DNA of 64,000 bases from Oscillospiraceae bacterium. GTDB taxonomy: Bacteria; Bacillota; Clostridia; Oscillospirales; Oscillospiraceae. Each line of letters begins with the position of its first letter. Position 1 is the first letter of the stretch. The DNA is taken from NCBI GenBank assembly GCA_016286665.1, contig JAEETX010000003.1:18241-82240 (forward strand). The letters run 5' to 3'. Below are positions 8,581 to 17,203 of this stretch, piece by piece. The position numbers were made by a program, and so were the translations under genes. The notes under the pieces are model-generated. The model had not been told where the DNA came from and ran no database searches. It saw only the letters and a list, made by a program, of their open reading frames with translations.

Positions 8581-8615
8581 CGCCCGCCATGGCACAGTCA
8601 GCGCCATGGCGGGCG
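8581..8615 (+). terminator. Terminator between YegP and XRE genes
   Basis: CGCCCGCCATGGC (8581-8593) pairs with 8603-8615 and is followed by TTTCC. It lies between two convergent genes. Confidence 0.7.
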
Positions 8616-8627
8616 TTTCCTATTCCC

Positions 8628-9536
8628 TCAATCCGCCCCGGCTTCTTTGGAAAAGACGACGGAGAAGCAGTGTGTTTCGTCGTTTTCCGGGGGCCCGGCG
8701 CCGCCGGGTTCCAGATCTGTCAGTTCAAAGCTATGCAGGAATTCCCGGCTGTAGCTCACCGCCAGCAGGAGGTATTCCCGCCCGTCCTCCAGACCGTAGA
8801 CCGCCTCCCGCTCCACGGCGGTGCGGATACAGCCCTCCCAGCTTTCCCCGTCCTCCGGCGCCGGGAGCGCCGTGCCCAGCTTGGAGTTTTCGCCGGCCAG
8901 GAGGAAGCGGATCTCCCGACTATCAAAATCGGGGATCAAAGCGATGATCCCTTCCTGCAAGGTCTCCTCCGAAAAGCTGGTCGCAAAGGCGTCCTTGGAA
9001 ACGAGGGCACCCTTTCGGTAGACAGTGTGCCAGACCGTCATTTCCCGGAAGCTCCCGTCTGTGGTGTAGCGAAAAAGGTAAGCGCCGTCCACACCGCAGA
9101 GCAGCTCCGCCGTCTTTCGCTCGGTGCTGTCCTTGGGGAAGGGGATGATCCGGTTTTTCTCCGCCCAGGCGTCTGCCGTCAGCACCCAGGCCAGCAGACC
9201 GCCCAGCAGCAGCGCCGCGGCCGCCAGAAGGGCGATGATCCTTTTCAGCCGCCTCCGGCGGCTCTTTCCGTCCTTGCTGACGGAGAGCAGGTTTTCCTCC
9301 GCCCGCTGGGGCAGGCTTTCCTCGTCCAGGTCCTCACCCGCGAAGAATTCATTCAGGGAGACGCCCAAAATGCCGCAGAGCTCCCGATAGACGGAGACGT
9401 CCGGCAGGCAGACGCCCCGCTCCCATTTGGAGACGGACTTGTCGCTCATCCCCAGCTTTTCCGCCAGCTCCCGCTGCGTCAGCCCCAGGCCCTTCCGCTT
9501 TCCGGCGATGTAGGCGCCGATCTTCTGCAAATCCAT
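8628..9536 (-). CDS. Membrane-anchored XRE-family regulator
   Basis: A 302-residue protein. An N-terminal HTH (residues ~5-60; LTQRELAEKLGMSDKSVSKW) binds DNA. A basic stretch (KSRRRRLKR) and one hydrophobic helix (about residues 98-119) would place the remaining ~180 residues outside the cell. This is a one-component layout in which an outside signal could act on a membrane-bound repressor. The extracytoplasmic part matches nothing I recognise. TGAGGTGACGGC before ATG 9536 sets the start. No target is evident. Confidence 0.8.
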   Translation of the reverse strand: MDLQKIGAYIAGKRKGLGLTQRELAEKLGMSDKSVSKWERGVCLPDVSVYRELCGILGVSLNEFFAGEDLDEESLPQRAEENLLSVSKDGKSRRRRLKRIIALLAAAALLLGGLLAWVLTADAWAEKNRIIPFPKDSTERKTAELLCGVDGAYLFRYTTDGSFREMTVWHTVYRKGALVSKDAFATSFSEETLQEGIIALIPDFDSREIRFLLAGENSKLGTALPAPEDGESWEGCIRTAVEREAVYGLEDGREYLLLAVSYSREFLHSFELTDLEPGGAGPPENDETHCFSVVFSKEAGAD

Positions 9537-9622
9537 GCCGTCACCTCATTTCTGTCCTTATATTGCGCCGAAAGCGCGGAAAAGAACACCCCTCAGAGGT
9601 AGAATCCGCGATATTTCGTCAA

Positions 9623-9655
9623 AAAACGCTCTGCCTATATAGGTCAGAGCGTTTT
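9623..9655 (-). terminator. Terminator of the DVU-type operon, overlapping the last codons
   Basis: AAAACGCTCTG (9623-9633) pairs with 9645-9655, with a further palindromic CCTATATAGG core and a T run on the minus strand. The 3' arm begins inside the stop codon of the CoA-ligase-like gene. Confidence 0.75.
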
Positions 9656-10669
9656 AACCATCCGTTTCTGCGCCGATGGCGGGATCACGCCCGGACTCAC
9701 GCGCACGGCGAAGCCGGGGTACGTTTCCGTCAGCAGCGCGCGCACCGAGGCCGGATCGCCGCCCTCCGTGACCACCGTCAACATCCCGTCCCGGAAGGAT
9801 GCCTCGTAATCCAGCAGCGCATCGTCCCGCAGAAGCAGCTCATCCAGCGCATAGATGCTGACGGGTTTGCGCATTTCCGTCACCCGCCCCAGCACCCGGT
9901 CCAGACGCGGCCCCGGCTGTCCGCAGGGGCAGACGCCCGGCAGCAGGCGGCTGATATCCCCGGTGCGGTAGCGCTTCAGGGGCATCGCTTCCCGCCGCAG
10001 GGTGGTGAAGACGATCTCGCCCCACTCGCCCTCCGGCAAACTTTCCCCCGTGTCCGGGTCCACGATCTCCACCTGCAGCTCGCTGGCGCGGATGTGCTGC
10101 CCCAAAAGCAAGGGGCACTGCACCGCAAAGCCAAGACCGCTCTCCGTGAGGCCGTAGTGGGTGAAGACCCTGGTCTGCCAGAGACGGGTAATCGTGTCGA
10201 CGGCAGCCAGGGATACATAGTCCCCGCTGAGGAGCACGGTTTTGGGCCGGAGCCGGGGCGTCATGAGGGCCAGACGGCGCATCTGCACCGGCAGACCCAC
10301 CAGCGTGTCCGGCAGGAGGGATTCCAGAGCTTCCGCTGTTTCCCGGTAGTCCCTCGGAAGACAGAGCAGGCTGGGGACTGCGCCCATTTCCCGAAGTCCT
10401 TCCTCCAGCAGCCGCCCCAGACCGTCGGGGGAAGGGCTGCCCAAGAGGATGGCGACCTTGTCGCCGGGGGCGCAGATCTGGCTCATCCCGTCCCGAAAGA
10501 AGTCGATCGTGCGCCGCAGGTCCCCGGCGGTGAAATAGAGCCGCTTCCCGTTTCCGGTGCTGCCGGAGGTGGAGAGGGTCACGATCCGTTGGATATCCCC
10601 GGCCCCCACCTTCACATAGTCCCTGCCGTGCGCGGCCAGGTCATCTGCTGTGGTGAAATCGCCGCTCAT
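9644..10669 (-). CDS. AMP-dependent CoA ligase-like protein (PaaK/DVU_1553-type)
   Basis: A 341-residue adenylate-forming enzyme related to phenylacetate-CoA ligase. Visible motifs are the nucleotide loop TLSTSGSTGNGKRLYFT, the adenine-side YGLTESG and the hinge-side YRTGDIS. It is shorter than PaaK enzymes (usually about 430): the N-terminal ~80 residues are missing and the protein starts just before the FTTA segment. Its start overlaps the preceding gene by ATGA, so the genes are translationally coupled. It is the last gene of a three-gene operon whose members resemble Desulfovibrio DVU_1553/1557/1558 (recalled family naming). The acid substrate is unknown. Confidence 0.75.
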   Translation of the reverse strand: MSGDFTTADDLAAHGRDYVKVGAGDIQRIVTLSTSGSTGNGKRLYFTAGDLRRTIDFFRDGMSQICAPGDKVAILLGSPSPDGLGRLLEEGLREMGAVPSLLCLPRDYRETAEALESLLPDTLVGLPVQMRRLALMTPRLRPKTVLLSGDYVSLAAVDTITRLWQTRVFTHYGLTESGLGFAVQCPLLLGQHIRASELQVEIVDPDTGESLPEGEWGEIVFTTLRREAMPLKRYRTGDISRLLPGVCPCGQPGPRLDRVLGRVTEMRKPVSIYALDELLLRDDALLDYEASFRDGMLTVVTEGGDPASVRALLTETYPGFAVRVSPGVIPPSAQKRMVKTL

Positions 10670-10857
10670 TTGTCCTCCAGCGCGGCCTCCACCTCAGCCA
10701 TGCGCCCCTCGGCCAGCTCCTCCGAGATAAAGACCTTTCCGCATTGGGGGCAGACGGGCACCTCGTGGCTGAAGGAGCGGTTCATGTATTCAAAAACCAC
10801 CGCTTTCTTCGTCAGGGGCACGCCGCATTTGAAGCATTTCCAGTTCATTTCGTCCAT
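10666..10857 (-). CDS. Small two-CxxC redox/metal protein (DVU_1557-type)
   Basis: 63 residues with CFKCGVPL near the N-terminus and CPQCGKVF in the middle, a rubredoxin-like or zinc-ribbon pair of CxxC knuckles followed by an acidic helix. In homologous loci it is annotated as a small redox protein. It lies between the dicluster oxidoreductase (10-base gap, GAGGTGAAAAC site) and the CoA-ligase-like gene (ATGA overlap). It may bind iron for electron transfer or zinc for assembly; sequence alone does not decide. Confidence 0.7.
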   Translation of the reverse strand: MDEMNWKCFKCGVPLTKKAVVFEYMNRSFSHEVPVCPQCGKVFISEELAEGRMAEVEAALEDK

Positions 10858-10866
10858 GTTTTCACC

Positions 10867-13074
10867 TCATTGGATCTCCGCGCCCCGCCATTTCATGCGG
10901 TGGCTGTAGACGGCGCCGACCTCGAACGCGTTCTCGCTGCCGCCCTCCGCGGGCCGGTACTGCACCCAGTAGGTGATGACGCTTTTCACCAGGCTGGCAA
11001 GGAACCAGCCGTCCTGGCGCTGCAGCTTGTCGCCGGCCGTTTCCGCATTCCAGATGGTCTCCTGCAGGTCGGAAATGCTGACCAGGGTCTCTTCCATTTT
11101 CTGCCGCAGCTCCGCGGAAATGTCCAGCTCCAGGGCGTCCCAGGGGTTCGCGGACGGGGTGAAATCCAAATCCCAGCCCTCCTTCATCAGTTCTTTTTTC
11201 AGCGTCAGGGCGTTTTGCCGCTTTTCCAGGATCGAGGGGATCCCGCCGGTTTCCGGTCCGAAGTATTCCTCCAGAATATGCCGGCATTCCTTGCCCCTGG
11301 TCTTGAAGACCTCGCGGCAATTGATGCAGTAGACGAGATACGGCTCCTCCGCTTCCGCAGCCGCTTCCTCCCCGAAGCGGCGGAACAGCTCCGGATTGGG
11401 CACCTTGATGTGGCCGCCGAAGCCGCAGCAGCGGCTTTCCCCGGGAAGCTCCGTCAGTTCCGTGCCCTCCAGCTTCGCCAGATCGCGGACGCTGGAGCGC
11501 AGCTCGCTGTCCTCTCTGGCAGCGCAGGGATCGAAGACCGCGGCTTTGTCATAGCTGGGTTTTGCGGGCTGCAGGCCCGCCTCCGCCATCTTTCGGTAGA
11601 GGGAAACGAGGGGGATTTCCGGCAGATACTGCCGGAAGGTGCGCTCGCAGGTGGCGCAGGCAAAGACCACGGTGGGTCTTCCCAGCTTCTCCCAGCCTTC
11701 CCGCAGCTTCGCAATGTTCGCGTTCAGGCGGTCCAAATCCCCGGCCCAAAGGGCGGGGACCCCGCAGCAGCCCAGCATGAGGCCCGTGTCTCCGCCGGTC
11801 GTGTCCTGAAGGAAGCGGTAAGCCTCTTTTACCAGCCGCGGTGCGGACATGCCGAGACGGCAGCCGGGGAAGAAGACATAGGAGCAGGTTTCTTTCCCCT
11901 TGGGGGCCAGGAATACGGAGGCTTCTCCGGTGGAAAAGTCCATTTCCCGCAGCCAGAAATCGTGGAAAGCCCTGGGCCCCGTATTCCGGCGGAACCGGTC
12001 CGTGCGGGAAAGCATGAACATCGCGCCCAGATTGGCATTTGTGGGGCAGACGGCGTTGCACCTGCCGCAGTTCGTGCAGGAATAGGTCTGGCGTACCAGG
12101 CTCTGCGTGGCGATGGGAGGGGCGGCGGCGGAGTCCGCATAAGCCTCTCTGGCCAGGCCGTGGGGCTTTTTCCGGAAATGCTGCAGCATGATGCAGTGGT
12201 CGATGCATTCGGTGCAGTCGCACTTCAAACAGCGCGCCGCTTCCGCCTGGGCGCCTTCTTCCGTTTCCGTTTCGCAGGGAGGCGCGCTTTCCGCGCCGTC
12301 GTGGGACACATAACGGTCGCAGTGGGCCGCGTGTTCGTGGGGGAGGATGGGTTCCGGCCGGCCGGTCATGAGGTAGGCCTCCATCACCTTGCTGGCCTCC
12401 GGCCCCATGGCGATGCCCTCCATCATGGTCCAGCCCGCGCAGGGACCTCCGGCGAAGTATTTGTCCCCCTCCAGACGGAAACCGCCCTCGCCGGTGGCGA
12501 AATACACCGCGTCGAAGGAGGCCAGGTCTGCCTCCGTCACCGCCTTGTCGAAGATGAAATTGCAGAAACCCTCCTTTACGGCGGAAAACTGCAGTTTGAA
12601 ATCCTCCTCGAATTCCGGGAAGCGGGGATCGTCGCGCAGGGAGCCGCCCCAGCCGGGCAGCTTGTCAAAGACCGTCACCACGTATTTTTTCAGGGCGAGG
12701 TTCAGCGCGGCGGAGAGCCCGCAGGCTCCCGCGCCGACCACGGCGACGGTCTGGGTATGCGGCGGCACATTATACCCCTCCGCCTTTTTCCGGGCGAAGC
12801 GGATCGCCGCTTTTTCCAGGCCGGGAACGTCGATGGCGCCGCCCAGGGGCGCGCGCTGGCAGTGCTCGCGGCAGGGCGCGGGGCAGAGGGCGGCCACCAC
12901 GGCGGGAAAGACCACCGCGGTTTTCAAGGCCTTCCAGGCGGCATTCCAGCGGCCCTTTTCGCATTTTTCCGCAAAACCGCGAACATCCAGGGCGAAGGGA
13001 CAGGCGCAGGCACAGGAAGCAGGCTCCCCGTTGAAGCAGGAGCCGGTGAATTGAGTGAAATCCGTCAGCTGCAT
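10867..13074 (-). CDS. Pyridine-nucleotide oxidoreductase / dicluster / CCG-domain fusion (DVU_1558-type)
   Basis: A 735-residue modular redox protein. From the N-terminus: cysteine-rich GltD-like segment (CACACPFAL, CPAPCREHC), an FAD/NAD Rossmann fold (VAVVGAGACGLSAALNLALKK), two 4Fe-4S motifs (CLKCDCTECIDHC; CTNCGRCNAVCP), then two heterodisulfide-reductase CCG domains (FFPGCRLG..LGCCG and VFDPC..CCGFGG..CINC). The architecture joins NAD(P)H oxidation to a disulfide- or cluster-reducing CCG unit in one chain. ATG 13074 follows GGGAGG at 8 bases. First gene of a three-gene operon. It is not a canonical GltD (no GltB partner). Function unproven; probably cytosolic electron transfer. Confidence 0.8.
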   Translation of the reverse strand: MQLTDFTQFTGSCFNGEPASCACACPFALDVRGFAEKCEKGRWNAAWKALKTAVVFPAVVAALCPAPCREHCQRAPLGGAIDVPGLEKAAIRFARKKAEGYNVPPHTQTVAVVGAGACGLSAALNLALKKYVVTVFDKLPGWGGSLRDDPRFPEFEEDFKLQFSAVKEGFCNFIFDKAVTEADLASFDAVYFATGEGGFRLEGDKYFAGGPCAGWTMMEGIAMGPEASKVMEAYLMTGRPEPILPHEHAAHCDRYVSHDGAESAPPCETETEEGAQAEAARCLKCDCTECIDHCIMLQHFRKKPHGLAREAYADSAAAPPIATQSLVRQTYSCTNCGRCNAVCPTNANLGAMFMLSRTDRFRRNTGPRAFHDFWLREMDFSTGEASVFLAPKGKETCSYVFFPGCRLGMSAPRLVKEAYRFLQDTTGGDTGLMLGCCGVPALWAGDLDRLNANIAKLREGWEKLGRPTVVFACATCERTFRQYLPEIPLVSLYRKMAEAGLQPAKPSYDKAAVFDPCAAREDSELRSSVRDLAKLEGTELTELPGESRCCGFGGHIKVPNPELFRRFGEEAAAEAEEPYLVYCINCREVFKTRGKECRHILEEYFGPETGGIPSILEKRQNALTLKKELMKEGWDLDFTPSANPWDALELDISAELRQKMEETLVSISDLQETIWNAETAGDKLQRQDGWFLASLVKSVITYWVQYRPAEGGSENAFEVGAVYSHRMKWRGAEIQ

Positions 13075-13140
13075 GGCAATAACCTCCCGTGGGAGAATGA
13101 TCTCGCTATATTTTATCACAAGATCGATCTGATTACAATA

Positions 13141-13171
13141 CGGCGCAGACTGCTCCGAACAGTCTGCGCCG
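13141..13171. other. Inverted repeat upstream of the dicluster gene
   Basis: CGGCGCAGACTG (13141-13152) pairs perfectly with 13160-13171 around 7 bases, 66 bases upstream of the dicluster gene start. With no T run, it could be a regulator site or a leader hairpin. I see no clear promoter in 13075-13308. Confidence 0.4.
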
Positions 13172-13276
13172 TCATCCGGGGAGGATTCCGCCGGTTCAGA
13201 AACTATCATGGGGGATTGCAGGTATTGTCTGTGCGCAGGATCCCAGGCCGCAGGGAAAACACTGCTCACGGTAACA

Positions 13277-13300
13277 GCCGGCCGCTTGGATGCGGCCGGC
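13277..13300 (-). terminator. Hairpin at the 3' end of the YerC-like gene
   Basis: GCCGGCCGC (13277-13285) pairs with 13292-13300, just past the TAA at 13309. The T run is poor. Confidence 0.5.
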
Positions 13301-13308
13301 CGTGGGTA

Positions 13309-13602
13309 TTACGCTTCTGTTTCTTCCAGACGCTCCAGGATCATAGGATACCCGCCCGCCCCGTGCTGGAGGCAGCGGTTGACGCGGCTGATGGTGGCGC
13401 TGCTGGCCCCGGACAGACGCCCGACTTCGTTATACACCAGGCCCTGGCGCAGCAGGCGCGCTACGTGAAAGCGCTGGGACATGGCCTGCAGCTCCGTGAT
13501 GGTGCACAGGTCTTCGAAAAAGCGGTAACATTCTTCCCGGTCCCGGAGGGCCAGAATGGCGTCAAAGAGACGATCGGCAGCCTCGGAATGCAGATCGGAC
13601 AT
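13309..13602 (-). CDS. YerC/YecD family TrpR-related DNA-binding protein
   Basis: 97 residues, a compact all-helical protein of the TrpR fold. The central QAMSQRFHVARLLRQGLVYNEV and following GASSATISRVNRCLQHG form the helix-turn-helix (about residues 40-80). Family members occur in Firmicutes with no proven ligand. Its promoter's -10 box sits inside a 16-bp palindrome, which suggests autoregulation. Monocistronic. Confidence 0.88.
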   Translation of the reverse strand: MSDLHSEAADRLFDAILALRDREECYRFFEDLCTITELQAMSQRFHVARLLRQGLVYNEVGRLSGASSATISRVNRCLQHGAGGYPMILERLEETEA

Positions 13603-13631
13603 GGTTGCTCCCTCGATTCAATAGAGTAATG

Positions 13632-13667
13632 TGCTATCATGATAGCATCGGGAATCGGAAATGTCAA
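13632..13667 (-). promoter_or_regulatory. Promoter and palindromic operator of the YerC-like gene
   Basis: On the minus strand TTGACA (13662-13667) and TATCAT (13639-13644) are 17 bp apart. The -10 is the centre of a perfect palindrome TGCTATCATGATAGCA (13632-13647), placed so that bound protein would block RNA polymerase. Confidence 0.75.
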
Positions 13668-13672
13668 CCGCC

Positions 13673-13720
13673 GGAGAAGGAGAAAAGCGCAAAAAGGGAG
13701 AAGGAGAAAAGCGCAAAAAG
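13673..13720. repeat. Tandem 24-bp duplication
   Basis: Two exact adjacent copies of a 24-base A/G-rich unit (beginning GGAGAAGGAG). On the minus strand this doubles the T-rich tract just past the bicupin terminator hairpin. Confidence 0.7.
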
Positions 13721-13748
13721 GCAAGGCCGGGGATGCCCCGGCCTTGCC
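13720..13748 (-). terminator. Terminator of the liv-bicupin operon
   Basis: GGCAAGGCCGGGG (13720-13732) pairs with 13736-13748 around ATG; on the minus strand CTTTTTGCGC follows. Confidence 0.8.
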
Positions 13749-13753
13749 GCACC

Positions 13754-14608
13754 TCAATCAAATGTGGAATTCACGTCTTTATTATAGTCTCCGCTGTTGC
13801 CGCCGGAGAAGTGGAGGATATCCCGTTCCAGCTCGTGAACCAGCAGGGGACTGTGGGATATCTTTCGGGGAACGAAGACCAGGGTGCTTTTCCGCGTGTG
13901 GATCTGCTCCCCGCCGATCAGGAAGCTCACATCGCCATTCAGCTCCTCCGGGTGCTCCGGGTCGCTGCCGATGAAGGCGATGAATTCGTCCAGGTCCTCG
14001 TGGGTATGGTTTTCCGGACCGGTGTCGTTGGTGGTGTGGAACCAGACGGCTTCCGTATAAGGCGCGCCGGCCAGCTTTTTGGAATCGATCCACAGCAGGA
14101 AGGAGAGGAAGCCCTCCGGCGCGTCGGGGATGCGCCCGTCCACGGGGGCGTATTTCGTCACACGGTGATCCGCGTATTTCCCGGCAGGCGCTGCGGCTGC
14201 GGCGCTCTCGGCCTTGTAGAAGGAAGCGTTCACATGCATGATGTAGTGGAGCATGGGCTTCTTCAGGCCCGTCACGCTGCGGATGTTGTGGGCGCAGCCC
14301 TTGGGAACGAAGACGAAGCTCGTCTCGCTGAAAACGAGGCGGTCATTTTCGATCTGAAAATCCACGGTGCCGTTCAGGTCCTCCTGATGTGTCGGATCGC
14401 CCCCGACGAACATGTGCAGCTCGTCGGAATCGTGCTTTACAAGCCCCTCCGTGGTCAGATCGGCGGCGATCCATTCCACGCAGCCGAAGATGCTGCCTGG
14501 CACAACGCTGCCGTCCAAGCAGACGGACGGACGGATGGCGTCCTGAGGGGTGCAGGGGAACTTCGGCGCGGGGCAGCTGCCGCCCCTTGCGAAATAACGC
14601 TCGTACAT
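13754..14608 (-). CDS. Bicupin-domain protein at the end of the liv operon
   Basis: 284 residues made of two cupin-like halves (~1-135 and ~150-284). The second half holds a full metal motif (NHTHEDLDEF, later RKISHSP); the first has a degenerate one (KHDSDELHMF, GCAHNIR). Each half ends with VFVPKG or VFVPRK. Cupins of this type isomerise, cleave or sense small carbonyl or aromatic compounds. It starts 23 bases after livF with AAGGAAGGG, so it belongs to the transporter operon and may process the imported compound. A shorter relative of the same general type is at 35485. Confidence 0.75.
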   Translation of the reverse strand: MYERYFARGGSCPAPKFPCTPQDAIRPSVCLDGSVVPGSIFGCVEWIAADLTTEGLVKHDSDELHMFVGGDPTHQEDLNGTVDFQIENDRLVFSETSFVFVPKGCAHNIRSVTGLKKPMLHYIMHVNASFYKAESAAAAAPAGKYADHRVTKYAPVDGRIPDAPEGFLSFLLWIDSKKLAGAPYTEAVWFHTTNDTGPENHTHEDLDEFIAFIGSDPEHPEELNGDVSFLIGGEQIHTRKSTLVFVPRKISHSPLLVHELERDILHFSGGNSGDYNKDVNSTFD

Positions 14609-14631
14609 GGATTTACCCTTCCTTTCGTCGT

Positions 14632-15351
<720 letters not shown>

Positions 15352-15355
15352 GCTT

Positions 15356-16189
15356 TCACACCTCCTTCTGCTTGCCCAGGTAGGCCTCGATCACGGCGGG
15401 GTTATTGCGTATCTCCTCCGGGGTCCCCTTGGCGATGATCTGGCCGAAATTCAGCACGGCGATGCCCTCGCAGATGCCCATGACCAGGCTCATGTCGTGC
15501 TCGATGAGAAGCACGGCGATCTGGAAGGTGTCCCGTATGCGGCGGATGTTCTCCATCAGCTCCGCCGTTTCCGAGGGATTCATTCCCGCGGCAGGCTCGT
15601 CCAGAAGCAGGATGGAGGGGTTGGTAGCCAAAGCCCGGAGGATCTCCAGCCGCCGCTGCGCCCCGTAAGGCAGGCTGCCGGCGGGCGTCTCCGCCGTATC
15701 CTCCATGCGGAAGATGCCCAGCAGCTCCATCGCCCTCTTCCGGGCGATCTTCTCGCCCCGCCAGAAGCGGGGAAGGCGGAGGACAGCCTCCGGCAGGCTG
15801 TAGTCCATCTCATGATGGAGGCCCACCAGAATGTTGTCAATGACGCTCATATCCTTGAACAGGCGGATGTTCTGGAAGGTGCGGGCGATGCCCATGCGGC
15901 AGAGCTGGGCGGTGGATTTGCCGGCGGTGCTCACGCCGTCCAGCAGGATATTGCCTCTGGTGGGCTTATAGACGTTGGTCAGCAGGTTGAACACCGTTGT
16001 CTTGCCCGCTCCGTTGGGGCCGATGAGACCGGTGATCTCCGTCCGGCCGATGGTGATTTCAAATTCGTTCACGGCGGTGAGGCCGCCGAAGTCGATGCCC
16101 AGGTGGTGGGTCTCCAGCACCGGGGTCTTGTCCAGGTCCCGTTCCGGGATGAAGCCCTTGGGGCCCAGGGCGTGAAGCCTTTCACTCAT
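15356..16189 (-). CDS. livG: Liv-type ABC transporter ATP-binding protein LivG
   Basis: 277-residue ATPase. Walker A GPNGAGKTT, signature LPYGAQRRLEI (the variant usual for LivG), Walker B ILLLDEPAAGMNP and the switch His in LIEHDMSLVM are visible. An extra ~20-residue N-terminal stretch precedes the ATPase core. Its ATG overlaps the last codons of livM (8 bases). Confidence 0.93.
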   Translation of the reverse strand: MSERLHALGPKGFIPERDLDKTPVLETHHLGIDFGGLTAVNEFEITIGRTEITGLIGPNGAGKTTVFNLLTNVYKPTRGNILLDGVSTAGKSTAQLCRMGIARTFQNIRLFKDMSVIDNILVGLHHEMDYSLPEAVLRLPRFWRGEKIARKRAMELLGIFRMEDTAETPAGSLPYGAQRRLEILRALATNPSILLLDEPAAGMNPSETAELMENIRRIRDTFQIAVLLIEHDMSLVMGICEGIAVLNFGQIIAKGTPEEIRNNPAVIEAYLGKQKEV

Positions 16190-17195
16190 GGGCCTGACCC
16201 TCCTTTTTTCGGGATTTGAACAGTTCGCCGTTCATCAGCTTTTCCAGGAAGCGGGATACGGAAATGTCCTTCGTGCCCATGAGGCCGGAGGGCTTGAAGA
16301 TCATCACCACGATCAGCAGCAGGGAATAGATGACCATGCGGTAGCTGCTGAGGGCCTGCATGAGGCTGGGCAGGGCCGTCAGCACCGTGGCGGCGATGAC
16401 CGCGCCGGTCATGGAGCCCATGCCGCCCAGCACCACCATGACCAGGATGTTGATGGAGGCCATGAAGTCGAAGCTCTTGGGGAAAAGGCTGCCCTGGAAG
16501 CCCGCGTACACCGCCCCGGCCACGCCGGCCAGAAAAGCGGAGAGGGCGAAGGCGAAGACCTTGTAATAGGTCAGGTTGATGCCGCAGCTCTCTGCGGCGA
16601 TCTCATTGCCCCGGATGGAGAGGATGGCCCGCCCATGCCGGGAATGGATGACGTTGTGGGTGATGAAGATGGCCGCCGTCAGGCAGAGGAAGGTCAGCAG
16701 GAAGCTGGAGTGCTTGGGCACGTTCAGCAGACCCGGCGTGCCGCCGGTGATGCCGTCCAGATTGATGATGGCGATGCGGATGATCTCTCCGAAGCCCAGG
16801 GTGATGATGGCAAGGTAGTCGCCCTTGAGCCGCAGGGCGGGGATGCCGATGATGACGCCGAAGACCGCCGCTGCCAGGCCGGCCACCAGCAGGCCGAGGA
16901 TGATGGTGAGTCCCGTCGGCCAGGCCGTCGTCGCTTTCCAGAAGATGGCGCCCACATAGGCTCCCACGGCCATGAAGCCGGCGTGGCCCAGGGGCAGCTG
17001 CCCCAGATAGCCGGTGCAGATATTCAGGGATACGGCAAGCATGCTGTAGATGCCGCACTGGATCAGCACGGCCTTGCTGGCCCGGTTCAGCGCGCCGCTG
17101 TTGTACAGAAGGGCGCCGCCCGCCAGCAGCACTGCCACCAGAATGGCGTTGATCACATATTTGGAAGGTGTGCTGAGCTGTTTTCTCTTCTTCAT
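16182..17195 (-). CDS. livM: Liv-type ABC transporter permease LivM
   Basis: 337-residue membrane permease with about nine to ten hydrophobic segments. The core GYLGQLPLGHAGFMAVGAYV and GAVIAATVLTALP are LivM hallmarks, with a short basic tail (SRKKEGQAHE). It pairs with LivH to form the channel. GAGGTGTGAC sets the ATG. Confidence 0.92.
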   Translation of the reverse strand: MKKRKQLSTPSKYVINAILVAVLLAGGALLYNSGALNRASKAVLIQCGIYSMLAVSLNICTGYLGQLPLGHAGFMAVGAYVGAIFWKATTAWPTGLTIILGLLVAGLAAAVFGVIIGIPALRLKGDYLAIITLGFGEIIRIAIINLDGITGGTPGLLNVPKHSSFLLTFLCLTAAIFITHNVIHSRHGRAILSIRGNEIAAESCGINLTYYKVFAFALSAFLAGVAGAVYAGFQGSLFPKSFDFMASINILVMVVLGGMGSMTGAVIAATVLTALPSLMQALSSYRMVIYSLLLIVVMIFKPSGLMGTKDISVSRFLEKLMNGELFKSRKKEGQAHE

Positions 17196-17203
17196 GTCAC
17201 ACC

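Noticed and set aside
9644..10669. Frameshifted full-length PaaK ligase
   Set aside because: The missing N-terminal part is not found in other frames upstream; the start overlaps the small redox gene cleanly by ATGA.
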